Positions 36,374-44,454 of a DNA stretch of 64,000 nt are shown here, in pieces. The DNA comes from Streptomyces sp. NRRL S-244 (GTDB taxonomy: Bacteria; Actinomycetota; Actinomycetes; Streptomycetales; Streptomycetaceae): NCBI RefSeq assembly GCF_000717915.1, contig NZ_JOCX01000021.1, positions 62,001 to 126,000 on the forward strand, in the 5' to 3' direction. The position numbers and the translations under genes are program-made. The notes below the pieces were generated by a model. That model ran no database searches. It worked only from the letters and a program-made list of their open reading frames with translations, and had not been told where the DNA came from. Position 1 is the stretch's first letter. Every line of letters starts with the position of its first letter.

Positions 36374-37690
36374 TCAGCCGTCCTCGCGCTGGTAGGTCGC
36401 CATGAGCCGGGTGTCGTACCCGAGGGCGGACTGCATCCTGTGCAGCTCCCTGCGCTTCGTGGTGGCCGGGATGACCGTGATGCGGTCGGCGAACCAGGCC
36501 AGGACCTCTTCCGACCGCTTGTGGAACTCCTCGAGCGTCCCGGTCGTGATCACGACCTCGCCGATGCGCTTGGTGGTGTCGGAGTTCGCGGGCAGCGAAG
36601 CCCCCACCAAGTGGCCGAGCAGCACGTACTCGACGTTGGGAAGGCTCATGACCTCGTCGTGCGACGGTACGCCGAAGAGCAGGCCCGGGGACGTCGTGAT
36701 GTACGTACCGCCCACGATCCCGGGGCGCTCCCTGACCGTCACGTCCGGTGCTTCACCGAGCGCCAGCGACAGCGCGGCATCGCCGAGGTCGACGCCGAAC
36801 TTGCACTCGACCTGCTCCTGCACGAAACCGCCTCGTCGCGCGGCACACTCGCTGAAGACCACCTCGCCCTCGTGGTGGAACAGCTCCATGTGGAAGATGC
36901 CGTCCGTCAGGTCGAGCGCCTCCAGCGCCGCGCGGACCACCGGCTCCGCCAGCCGGAACGCCCATTCCTCCGTCGCGGGGTCGAACCGGCGGTCCTGCAT
37001 CGTCGCCTGCGACTCGACCACGCTCAGACAGGTGTGGGTGTACTCCGCGACGGACAGGAAGCGGACCTCTCCGTCGTGGATGACACCGTCGACCATCCAC
37101 TCGTCACCCTGCTGGAACTCCTCCACCACGAAGGTGCGCGCGGAGCCCGCCTCCGACCGGAAACGGCGCACGGTCTTGTGCAGCTCGTCCGTACTGCGCA
37201 CCGTGGCCGTCTGCCGTGTCGCGGCTCCGGTGACGGGCTTGATGACGCCCGCCTCGAAGGGCAGCTCGGGGAGCTCGTCGTCGTGGATGTCCTCCAGGAC
37301 GAAGGACCGGGCGGTGGCGATGCCCCGGGCCCGCACGGCCTCCTTCTGGAGGAACTTGTCGCGGAAGCGGAGCGCCACGGCCGGCGGGATCCCCGGACAG
37401 CCGAGGGCCTGCGCGAGGACGGCGACGTTGATGAGCGCGTACTCGTTCGTGGTGGTCACGGAGGCGAAGCGTTCCTCGCCGAGGCCGGCCCGGGTGAGTG
37501 CGGTCAGCACCGCCTCGGCACTGCACTCGTCCTCCACGAAGACGGCAGTGACGCAGTCCGGGAGGTCCGGGATCCCGCTGTCCCTCCAGTACGGTCCGTA
37601 GACGACGACGGCGGGGATGCCGCGCCTGGCGCAGGCTCGCAGAACGTAGCGGTCGACCCCGACGAACAGGGGGCGTGGGCGCGAGGTCAT
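36374..37690 (-). CDS. ATP-grasp carboxylate-amine ligase (A)
   Basis: A 438-residue ATP-grasp enzyme, related to those that ligate amino acids in peptide antibiotic and siderophore pathways. The N-terminal Rossmann-like domain reads PRPLFVGVDRYVLRACARRGIPAVVVYG. The ATP-grasp core contains ALRFRDKFLQKEAVRARGIATA, VIKPVTGAATRQT (adenine/phosphate-binding Lys) and ELFHHEGEVVFSECAARRGG, which is the E-x-A-x-R variant of the metal site seen in some ligases. It forms an acyl phosphate and couples an amine; substrates are unknown. It is the first gene on the minus strand after the 624-base region with the perfect palindrome. It is not similar in detail to the second ATP-grasp at 53686. Confidence 0.88.
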   Translation of the reverse strand: MTSRPRPLFVGVDRYVLRACARRGIPAVVVYGPYWRDSGIPDLPDCVTAVFVEDECSAEAVLTALTRAGLGEERFASVTTTNEYALINVAVLAQALGCPGIPPAVALRFRDKFLQKEAVRARGIATARSFVLEDIHDDELPELPFEAGVIKPVTGAATRQTATVRSTDELHKTVRRFRSEAGSARTFVVEEFQQGDEWMVDGVIHDGEVRFLSVAEYTHTCLSVVESQATMQDRRFDPATEEWAFRLAEPVVRAALEALDLTDGIFHMELFHHEGEVVFSECAARRGGFVQEQVECKFGVDLGDAALSLALGEAPDVTVRERPGIVGGTYITTSPGLLFGVPSHDEVMSLPNVEYVLLGHLVGASLPANSDTTKRIGEVVITTGTLEEFHKRSEEVLAWFADRITVIPATTKRRELHRMQSALGYDTRLMATYQREDG

Positions 37691-38314
37691 GATGTCGAAC
37701 CTTCCAGTGCGGCGTCGGCCGGAGACGGGCTCTGGTCAGGGCGGCGCCGGTTCGAGCTCCCCGTCGGAGCCTTCAGTCCCGGCGGGGAGGCAGTGCCCGC
37801 CATGAAGGCCCGGGGCGACTGAAGCCCGGCGACCCGGATGAGGAAGGGCCCGCGCCTCGGCGACGCCCGGGAATCCCCATTCCCGGGTAACCCTCGATTT
37901 CACCCTCAAGTCCCTGGCATTTATACGGCCATAGGTCTAATGGGTTGCTAGCTAACACCATGATCACAGCGCGAGCGCCACACATCCCCTGTGATGATCA
38001 TCACAGGGGAGCGGGGTTGGAATCGACTCAACGAGCAGTGCAGTCTCATGATTTACCGCAGTCGGGCGGAGCGGGACGGTCCGGCTTTTATTTCTGCTTC
38101 CGGGTGCATTCCCGTGATGGTGTTGGCGCCGTGATACCGGCCGCAATGTTCTGATGTGTCGTCAATCATCCGCCCGTCGGAGCGAATTCATTGACCGATG
38201 GCTGCGGCGGTCGTGCGGCCTCCGAACTTTCCGCACCCGGTGGGCCGGCATCGTCCGAAGTGCCCCGGATTCCCGCCACGTTGAAGCCACGAAGAAGAAG
38301 GAAGCGTACCTGCC
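37691..38314. other. Divergent promoter region between ATP-grasp A and the deazaflavin oxidoreductase
   Basis: No gene is visible. It is AT-rich for this genome at 37915-37970 (TTTATACGGCCATAGG, TGCTAGCTAAC). It contains the 26-base palindrome described separately, and TGATCACAG at 37961-37969 as a possible second half-site. It probably holds promoters for both flanking transcripts of the cluster. Confidence 0.6.
37985..38010. promoter_or_regulatory. Perfect 26-base palindrome, CRP-like operator core
   Basis: The half-site TCCCCTGTGATGA is followed exactly by its reverse complement. The centre is TGTGA-TGATCA-TCACA, the form of a CRP/FNR-family operator (TGTGA-N6-TCACA). The palindrome lies about 295 bases from the ATP-grasp start and 305 from the deazaflavin oxidoreductase start. 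A dimeric regulator very likely binds it; its identity is unknown. As an RNA it would also form a strong hairpin, but there is no upstream gene to terminate. Confidence 0.7.
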
Positions 38315-38764
38315 GTGACCGCACCGGACCCGTTCGCCACCGCCGCCACCGACAGCCGCGTCAACGGGATCGCCAACCACGCCCGCCAGTACGCCGCCAC
38401 CGCCGGAGCCGAAGGCCACGATTGGAACGGCGCCGAGACCCTGCTGCTGACCACCATCGGCCGCCGCAGCGGTCTGCCGCGCCGCACCGTCGTCATCTAC
38501 GGCCGCCACCAGGACGCCTACGTCGTCGTCGCCTCCAATCTCGGCGCCGACAACCACCCGGACTGGTACCTCAACCTCCAGCAGCACGACACGGCCCTCA
38601 TCCAGGTCCGCGACCAGCAGTTCACCGTGCAGGCCCACACCGCCACCGGCGAGGAGCACGCGCTCCTGTGGAAGCTGATGACCGGCGTGTGGCCCGCGTA
38701 CGACACGTACCAGCAGTCGACCCAGCGCCCGATCCCGACCGTCATCCTCCGGCCGCAGTCCTGA
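38315..38764 (+). CDS. Deazaflavin (F420)-dependent nitroreductase-family protein
   Basis: A 149-residue protein of the Ddn/FDOR split beta-barrel family. Family features are the LLLTTIGRRSGLPRRTVVIYGRHQDAYVVVASNLGADNHPDWYLNLQQH core and the C-terminal LMTGVWPAYDTYQQSTQRPIPTVIL. These bind F420H2, and reductions of enones, quinones and nitro groups are known. GTG 38315 follows AAGGAAG. It probably starts a two-gene plus-strand unit with the acyl-CoA-dehydrogenase-like gene. In a biosynthetic cluster it may reduce an unsaturated intermediate. Confidence 0.9.
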   Translation: MTAPDPFATAATDSRVNGIANHARQYAATAGAEGHDWNGAETLLLTTIGRRSGLPRRTVVIYGRHQDAYVVVASNLGADNHPDWYLNLQQHDTALIQVRDQQFTVQAHTATGEEHALLWKLMTGVWPAYDTYQQSTQRPIPTVILRPQS

Positions 38765-38811
38765 CCTCGCCCCGTGTGCACAGCCACCCGAACCCCTCCA
38801 GGCCGGCTCAC

Positions 38812-39924
38812 ATGACGTTCACCCCCTCCACGCCGGTGCTCGACGTCGAGGCTGCCGTGCTGTCCGCCGCCGAGCACGCCCCCCATACCGACAGGGCGGG
38901 CCGGCTGCCCGACGCCGTCGCCGAGGCCCTCACCGGAACCGGGCTGCTCGCCCACTTCGTGCCCCGAGCCTTCGGCGGCGCCGCGGGACGGTTCGAGGAC
39001 TGCCTGCCCGCGCTGCTCCGCCTGGCCGAGGCCGACCCGTCCGCCGGATGGTGCGCCGCGGTCATGACCTCCATGAGCCGGAATGCCGCCTACCTGCCCT
39101 CCGCCGGGCAGAAGGCCGTGTGGGCGCACGGCCCCCACGTGCCCATCGCCGGCACCCTGCAGCCGGCCGGAACCGCCACGCCCGCCCCTGGCGGGTGGGC
39201 GCTGTCCGGACGGTGGTCCAACTGCAGCGGGGTCCACCATGCCCGGTGGGCCCTGCTGTCCGCCGTGCCCGAGGGCGCCCCCGGCCCGCGGTTCCTGCTC
39301 GTGCCCCGCTCGGCGTGGAGCACCGAGCCGACCTGGAGCGGCGCGGTCGGCCTACGCGGAACCGGCAGCGACACCCTTGTCCTCGACACTGAGGTGTTCG
39401 TCCCCGAGGACCACTCCTTCAGCCGCGAGCAGCTGTTCACGGCCGCGGACCCGCCCGCGGACGGGGAGTGCTACCGCGTACCGCACGAGGCGATCAGCGG
39501 CCTCTTCTTCGCCGTTCCGCTGCTCGGTGCCGCGCGCGCGGCGCTGGACGCCTGGACCGCCGCCGCGAGCCGGCACCCGTCGGCGGGCTCACTGCGCGAC
39601 GGCGATGCGGCGCTGGCGACCGCCTCCGGGAAGATCGACGCCGCGGACCTCCTGCTGCGCCGGGCGGCCCGTACCTGCGACGAGCCCGACGCGCTCACCG
39701 CGCTGCTCGCCGCCCGCTGCCGCCGCGACCACGCCACCGCCGCCGGGCTCCTGAACGAAGCCGTCCAAGCCCTCTTCCAGAGCGCGGGGGTACGGGCCAC
39801 CAGCGGCACCGGCGCGCTGTCGCGGCTGTGGCGGGACGCCAGCATGGCGGCGCTCCATCCCGCCCTCGCCGTCCCGCCGGCCGCCCAGGTGTACGCCACG
39901 CGCCTGCTGCGGCGCGCCGAGTAG
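38812..39924 (+). CDS. Acyl-CoA-dehydrogenase-fold flavin monooxygenase
   Basis: A 370-residue protein with acyl-CoA dehydrogenase fold (GLLAHFVPRAFGGAAGRFEDCLPALLRLAEADPSAGWCAAVM, then SGRWSNCSGVHHARWALL, then a helical C-domain). It has no conserved catalytic Glu context of true dehydrogenases that I can locate. Such proteins in clusters are often two-component flavin monooxygenases (group D, such as VlmH of valanimycin or ActVA-ORF5) that hydroxylate carbon or nitrogen. They need a separate flavin reductase; one exists at 58263-58775. Convergent with the IMP dehydrogenase-like gene, with a strong terminator between. The reaction is unknown. Confidence 0.82.
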   Translation: MTFTPSTPVLDVEAAVLSAAEHAPHTDRAGRLPDAVAEALTGTGLLAHFVPRAFGGAAGRFEDCLPALLRLAEADPSAGWCAAVMTSMSRNAAYLPSAGQKAVWAHGPHVPIAGTLQPAGTATPAPGGWALSGRWSNCSGVHHARWALLSAVPEGAPGPRFLLVPRSAWSTEPTWSGAVGLRGTGSDTLVLDTEVFVPEDHSFSREQLFTAADPPADGECYRVPHEAISGLFFAVPLLGAARAALDAWTAAASRHPSAGSLRDGDAALATASGKIDAADLLLRRAARTCDEPDALTALLAARCRRDHATAAGLLNEAVQALFQSAGVRATSGTGALSRLWRDASMAALHPALAVPPAAQVYATRLLRRAE

Positions 39925-39930
39925 ACGGCG

Positions 39931-39976
39931 GACGGCCCCGCGCCTTCGGCACTGAGGCCGAGGGCGCGGGGCCGTC
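39931..39976. terminator. Bidirectional terminator between the monooxygenase and the IMP dehydrogenase-like gene
   Basis: Arms GACGGCCCCGCGCCTTCGGC and a near-perfect complement around a six-base loop. It sits between two convergent genes. Confidence 0.88.
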
Positions 39977-39977
39977 T

Positions 39978-40002
39978 GGTCGTCCGGTCGTCCGGTCGTC
40001 CG
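39978..40002. repeat. GGTCGTCC tandem triplet
   Basis: Three direct copies of GGTCGTCC directly after the terminator, ending just before the IMP dehydrogenase-like stop codon. Confidence 0.85.
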
Positions 40003-40004
40003 GC

Positions 40005-41498
40005 TTACTCTCCGGCGTCGATGGCGGGCCGGCGCACCTCGATCTCGGCGCCGGTCTGCTTGAACGACTCCGCCGACACCGGGGCCAGCACCGCGTCCCG
40101 GTGGAAGTCCCGCAGGTTCGTCGACCCGCAGCTGATCATGGTGGAGATCAGCTTCGCCCGGGTGCGCTCCACGTTGTCGTACAGGCTGCCCGCGTAGGGG
40201 ACGTAGCCGTCGACGCCCTCTTCGAAGACCATCTGGCCGCGCTGGCCGTAGCGGGCCGCGTTCTGCGCGCGCCGCGAGCCCTCGCCCCAGTACTCCTTGT
40301 ACCACTGGCCGCCGATCTGCAGCTTGCGCGACGGGCTCTCGTCGAGCCGGGCGAAGTAGCGGCCGAGCATGATGAAGTCCGCCCCCATCGCCAGGGCCAT
40401 CGCCATGTGCGAGTCGTTGAGCAGACCGCCGTCGCAGCACAGCGGCACGTACACGCCGGTCTCCTGGGCGTAGGCGTCGCGCGCCTCGACCACGGCGAGC
40501 AGCGCGGAGGCCTGACCGCGGCCGATGCCCTTCTGCTCCCGCGTGGTGCAGATGGCGCCACCGCCGATCCCCACCTTCACGAACGCCGCGCCCGCGTCGG
40601 CCAGGTAACGGAACGCCCGGCCGTCGACGACGTTGCCCGCACCGACGAAAGCATCGTCCCCGTACGTTTCCCGGGCGAATTCGAGGGTCTTCGCCTGGTA
40701 CACGGAATAGCCGTCAGAGGAGTCCAGGCACAGCACGTCCGCGCCGGCCTCCACCAGGGCGGGAATGCGGTCCTTGTAGTCACGCGAATTGATGCCGGCA
40801 CCCACGCGCAGACGCTTTTCGCCGTCCACCGTCGCACGGTGGTACGTCTTGTGGGCCTGGTAGTCCCGCTTGAGGACCAGGGAGGCGACCCGGCCGTCCT
40901 CGATCACCGGCAGCACGTCCAGGTGATGCTGCCAGACGAGCTCGTTGGCCTCGGACAGCGAGACGGAGGCGGGAGCGGTGACCAGGTTGTCGCGGCTCCG
41001 CATGCGCTTGCCGGCGCTCTCCGAGTCCCCGTGGCGCTCCAGGTGGAAGTCGTCGAGGCTGATGATGCCGAGGAACTCGCCGTCCGCTTCACCGCTCTGC
41101 GTGACCACGGCCACGCCCTGCTCCGTCTCCGAGAGCCGGCGGGCGACCTCGCCGAGAGGAGTCCCCGGCGCCACGGTGACCTCGCTGGTGCGGAAGCCGG
41201 CCTTGTGCCGCTTGACCGCCAGCACGTCCGCGGCCTGGTCCTCGATCTGCTGGTTCTGGTGGATGAACGACAGCCCGCCGACCTGGGCCAGGGCCACCGC
41301 CAGCGTCGGCGACGACACCGCCTGCATGACGGCGCTCACCATGGGCGTGGCGATCCGAACGGCCGACTCCTCGCCGACCCGGTGACGCACCAGCGGCGCC
41401 CCGAGATCCACATTGTCCGGCGTGCAGTCCTCTGTGGTCAGGCCGGGGATGAGGAGGTATTCACTCAGCGTACGAGAGATCTCGGGGAGGATTTTCAC
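40005..41498 (-). CDS. IMP dehydrogenase-family protein (cluster paralogue)
   Basis: A 497-residue IMPDH/GMP-reductase-fold enzyme with an inserted pair of CBS motifs (about 105-215). The catalytic Cys317 lies in GIGGGAICTTREQKGIG, where canonical GuaB has GIGPGSICTTR. The nucleotide site DGGLLNDSHMAMALAMGADFIMLGRYFA and the EYWGEGSRRAQNAARYG segment are like IMPDHs outside the usual actinobacterial GuaB group, as I judge it. NAD-dependent oxidation of IMP to XMP is the expected reaction. GTG 41496-41498 has GGAG six bases upstream. In a natural-product cluster an extra copy can be a drug-resistant target, as with mycophenolic acid producers; it could also act in biosynthesis. Confidence 0.88.
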   Translation of the reverse strand: MKILPEISRTLSEYLLIPGLTTEDCTPDNVDLGAPLVRHRVGEESAVRIATPMVSAVMQAVSSPTLAVALAQVGGLSFIHQNQQIEDQAADVLAVKRHKAGFRTSEVTVAPGTPLGEVARRLSETEQGVAVVTQSGEADGEFLGIISLDDFHLERHGDSESAGKRMRSRDNLVTAPASVSLSEANELVWQHHLDVLPVIEDGRVASLVLKRDYQAHKTYHRATVDGEKRLRVGAGINSRDYKDRIPALVEAGADVLCLDSSDGYSVYQAKTLEFARETYGDDAFVGAGNVVDGRAFRYLADAGAAFVKVGIGGGAICTTREQKGIGRGQASALLAVVEARDAYAQETGVYVPLCCDGGLLNDSHMAMALAMGADFIMLGRYFARLDESPSRKLQIGGQWYKEYWGEGSRRAQNAARYGQRGQMVFEEGVDGYVPYAGSLYDNVERTRAKLISTMISCGSTNLRDFHRDAVLAPVSAESFKQTGAEIEVRRPAIDAGE

Positions 41499-41865
41499 GT
41501 CGTCTCCAGAAAAGAGCCTGCAATCCACGATCGGTGCAATTGGCGAGGCTCGTGCGGGCAGTGCAGATTGTCGCCACCCGGTAGCGCACAGTCGGAAGAA
41601 TTCGCTCTCCGGAAATCCTGAGAGCGGGCACACCCGGCGTAACAAGTGCTCGCGCGCGGCCGAATCGAAAGCGAGGTATCCACAGACCCAACCTGCACGG
41701 TGCTGCACAGGCGCTGACTTCCATTACGCCATACGAGATGGTACCGCACCGCACACGTTCGCCCGCTGGGCGGCGAATTGCCCCGCACCCGGACCTCCCG
41801 CGGCAGGCACCGGCCGCCGCGTCGGCGCGGACCGTCGGAACGGTACGGCGCCGGCGGCCGACGGC
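41499..41865. other. Leader region of the IMP dehydrogenase-like gene
   Basis: A 367-base stretch between two minus-strand genes, with lower GC than its neighbours. It contains an inverted repeat CGCTCTC (41603-41609) and GAGAGCG (41620-41626) about 105 bases upstream of the start codon. This gene probably has its own promoter here. The open frame that extends the gene upstream to 41708 shows no conservation. Confidence 0.5.
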
Positions 41866-43053
41866 TCAGGAGGCGACGGAATCCTCTGCCCGCGACAGCA
41901 CGTGGGAGAGCGCCTGGTCGAGGTCCTTGATGATGTCCGCGACGTCGTTGCTGTAGCCGAGGGCCAGCCGCACCGTTCCGCGCGGGACCCCGATGCTCAC
42001 CAGCTCGTCTTCGGAGTACTCGAAGTAGGTGAAGAACGTGCTCTGTTCGACGAGCGTGTGCGGAGCGCCGAAGTTCGAGGCCATGAAGGGCACGCGCAGG
42101 CGGTCGACGACCTCCGCGGTCTGCTCCTCGCTCATCCTGAGCTCGAAGGTGATGACCCCGCCGAAGCCGTTCAGGTACTGCTGCGCCAGCTTGAAATGCG
42201 GGTGCGACTCGAGGCCGTTGTAGTAGACACGGTCGACGGCCGGGTGCCCCTCCAGGAAGCGCGCGACCTCCAGGCCCATGGCATTGACCCGCTCCATGCG
42301 CAGTTGCAGCGTGTAGAGGCTGCGGCGCAGCAGGAAGGCCGTGTTGCCGTCGATGATCGGTCCGGTCGTGTCCCGGTACCAGCGCAGCTTCTCCATCAGC
42401 TCCTCGCGGCCCGAGGCCACCCCGGCCACGATGTCTCCGTGCCCGCTGAGGTACTTGGTGGCACTGAACAGCACCAGGTCCACGCCCCACTGCAGCGCGT
42501 AGTAGTTCGGCGGCGGCGAGAACGAGCTGTCCAGGGTGAGGATCACGTCCGGCCCGACGGCCGCCCGCACCCGGGCCACGTCGATCAGGTACATGTGCGG
42601 CGAGGACGGCATCTCCAGGTGCACGAGCTTGATCCGGCCGCGCAGCGCCGCGACGTTCTCGATGAACGCCTCCGGGTCCCGGATGGAGAACTCGTGCACC
42701 ACGACGCCGAACTTCGGCAGGATGTGGTGGAAGACGTTGCGCACCTGCCGGTACGACTCGGACGGCAGCACCACCTCGTCGCCCGCCTCGAGCAGCGCGA
42801 GGAACGCGGTGACGTGCGCGGCCATGCCGGAGGCGAAGACCAGGGAGCTCTCGGCGCCGCTGAGCTCGCTCAGCTTGTCCTCCACCTCGATCCAGGTGGG
42901 GTTGGAGTAGCGGCCGTAGCGTCCCGCGGGCACGGACCCGTCGTGCAGGCCGTCCTTCACGTGGTCCGCGTTGTTGAAGTAGTAGGAGGCGCTCTGGTAC
43001 GTCGGCGACTCGATGCTGTTGGTGTACGCATCCTGGGGACGCTGTTTGGTCAT
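41866..43053 (-). CDS. Gamma-family PLP enzyme (cystathionine gamma-synthase / lyase fold)
   Basis: A 395-residue aspartate-aminotransferase-superfamily (gamma-subfamily) enzyme. Visible are RYGRYSNPTW (the YxR phosphate-binding motif, 46-53), ASGMAAH, Asp175 facing the cofactor nitrogen and the PLP lysine K200 in LFSATKYLSGHGD. Family members catalyse gamma-replacement or elimination on homoserine esters or cystathionine. Cluster versions can form carbon-carbon bonds (LolC in loline, Fub7 in fusaric acid) or eliminate halide to acetylenes (BesB). It lies 75 bases downstream of the LysA-like gene on the same strand. A role in building a non-proteinogenic amino acid for the NRPS is a sensible but unproven inference. 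Confidence 0.9.
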   Translation of the reverse strand: MTKQRPQDAYTNSIESPTYQSASYYFNNADHVKDGLHDGSVPAGRYGRYSNPTWIEVEDKLSELSGAESSLVFASGMAAHVTAFLALLEAGDEVVLPSESYRQVRNVFHHILPKFGVVVHEFSIRDPEAFIENVAALRGRIKLVHLEMPSSPHMYLIDVARVRAAVGPDVILTLDSSFSPPPNYYALQWGVDLVLFSATKYLSGHGDIVAGVASGREELMEKLRWYRDTTGPIIDGNTAFLLRRSLYTLQLRMERVNAMGLEVARFLEGHPAVDRVYYNGLESHPHFKLAQQYLNGFGGVITFELRMSEEQTAEVVDRLRVPFMASNFGAPHTLVEQSTFFTYFEYSEDELVSIGVPRGTVRLALGYSNDVADIIKDLDQALSHVLSRAEDSVAS

Positions 43054-43128
43054 CGTGGCTCCTTGCTGGCACGACTGGTGCAGTGGCTGCCGCCACGGCG
43101 GCCGGGGGCCGCCGTGGCGGGTTGGCGA

Positions 43129-44454
43129 TCAGCCGATGTCGAGGCGCATCAGGTCCTCGACCGTCTCGCGGCGCACGATCTCGCGCGCTCGGCCCTCGGC
43201 CACAGCGATCACGGGCGGTCTCGGGATCTGGTTGTAGTTGTGCGCGAGGCTGCGGCAGTACGCGCCGGTGCCCGGCACCGCGAGCAGGTCGCCGGCCCGG
43301 ACGTCGGACGGCAGGTGGTCCTCGCGCACCACCACGTCCCCGGCGTCGCAGTGCTTGCCGACGACGCGGACCAGTGCGGGGGGCGCGTCCGAGATGCGCC
43401 CCGCGAGCTGGACGGAGTACGTGGCGTCGTAGAGCGCGGTGCGCACGTTGTCGCTCATGCCACCGTCGACCGCGACGAAGGTACGGATGCCCTCACGATG
43501 CTTGACGGCGCCGACGCGGTAGAGCGTCACCCCCGCGGGGCCGGCGATGGCGCGGCCCGGCTCGATCGCCAGGCGGGGCACCGGAACCCCGAGTGCGGCG
43601 CACTCCTTTTCCACGACGGTCCGCAGGATGTCGGCCATCGCCTTGGCCGGCGTGGGGGCGTCGTGCTCGGTGTAGGCGATGCCGAACCCGCCGCCGAGAT
43701 CCAGCTCGGGCAGCTCGATGCCGTCCCGGGCGAGCTTGGCCCGCAGCTCGACGAGCCGCTTGGCGGCCGCCTCGAAGCCGGCCGTGCCGAGGATCTGCGA
43801 GCCGATGTGGCTGTGCAGGCCGCGCAGTTCGAGCAGCCCGCTGTCGGCCACCCGGCGCACCGCCTTTTCGGCCTCTCCGCTGACCAGCGAGAAGCCGAAC
43901 TTCTGGTCCTCGTGCGCGGTGGCGATGTGCGCGTGGGTGTCGGCCTGCACGCCCACCGTGACCCGCAGCAGCACGCCCGGCCTGCTGCCGGGAAAGCGGG
44001 GCACCAGTGCCTCGAGCCGGTCGAGCTCCTCGACGGAGTCGACCACGATGCGCCCGACTCCGTACGTGAGGGCCGCGACCAGATCCGCCTCGGACTTGTT
44101 GTTGCCGTGGAGCAGGATGCGCTCGGCCGGGAAGTCCACGGCCTTGGCGTAGGCGAGTTCGCCCTCCGTGCAGACGTCCAGGCTGAGGCCGGTTTCCTCG
44201 ACGATGCGCGCGCTGGTGCGGGTGAGGAACGCCTTGCTCGCGTAGTAGACGTCGAAGTCGTGGAACGCCTGACGGAAGGTGGTGCAGCGCTCCCGGAAGT
44301 CGGCCTCGTCGAAGATGTACGCGGGTGTTCCGTACTGCTCGGCGAGTTCCGTCATCGGTACGCCGCCGATGCTCAGCACCCCGTCCGGGCCCTGTTCGGC
44401 CGTCGTGGGCCAGATGCCGGGGCGCAGGGCGCGGACCTCGGGTGTGGTGGTCAC
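43129..44454 (-). CDS. Diaminopimelate decarboxylase-like protein (LysA paralogue)
   Basis: A 441-residue fold type III PLP decarboxylase similar to actinobacterial LysA. The PLP lysine is K74 in VYYASKAFLT. Other marks are LLHGNNKSEADL, LHSHIGSQI, LDLGGGFGIAY, EPGRAIAGPAG and the substrate/dimer Cys in VVGKHCDAGDVV. The substrate may be meso-DAP or a related diamino acid. It starts with GTG overlapping the NRPS stop (GTGA), so it is expressed with the NRPS. The normal lysA is expected elsewhere in the genome, outside this window. It may supply a basic building block or protect a lysine-pathway target; tabtoxin clusters also carry a LysA-like protein (TabA). Confidence 0.9.
   Translation of the reverse strand: MTTTPEVRALRPGIWPTTAEQGPDGVLSIGGVPMTELAEQYGTPAYIFDEADFRERCTTFRQAFHDFDVYYASKAFLTRTSARIVEETGLSLDVCTEGELAYAKAVDFPAERILLHGNNKSEADLVAALTYGVGRIVVDSVEELDRLEALVPRFPGSRPGVLLRVTVGVQADTHAHIATAHEDQKFGFSLVSGEAEKAVRRVADSGLLELRGLHSHIGSQILGTAGFEAAAKRLVELRAKLARDGIELPELDLGGGFGIAYTEHDAPTPAKAMADILRTVVEKECAALGVPVPRLAIEPGRAIAGPAGVTLYRVGAVKHREGIRTFVAVDGGMSDNVRTALYDATYSVQLAGRISDAPPALVRVVGKHCDAGDVVVREDHLPSDVRAGDLLAVPGTGAYCRSLAHNYNQIPRPPVIAVAEGRAREIVRRETVEDLMRLDIG

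Noticed and set aside
37961..38010. The palindrome as a transcription terminator.
   Set aside because: It lies between two divergent genes, so no transcript from a neighbour would need termination there.
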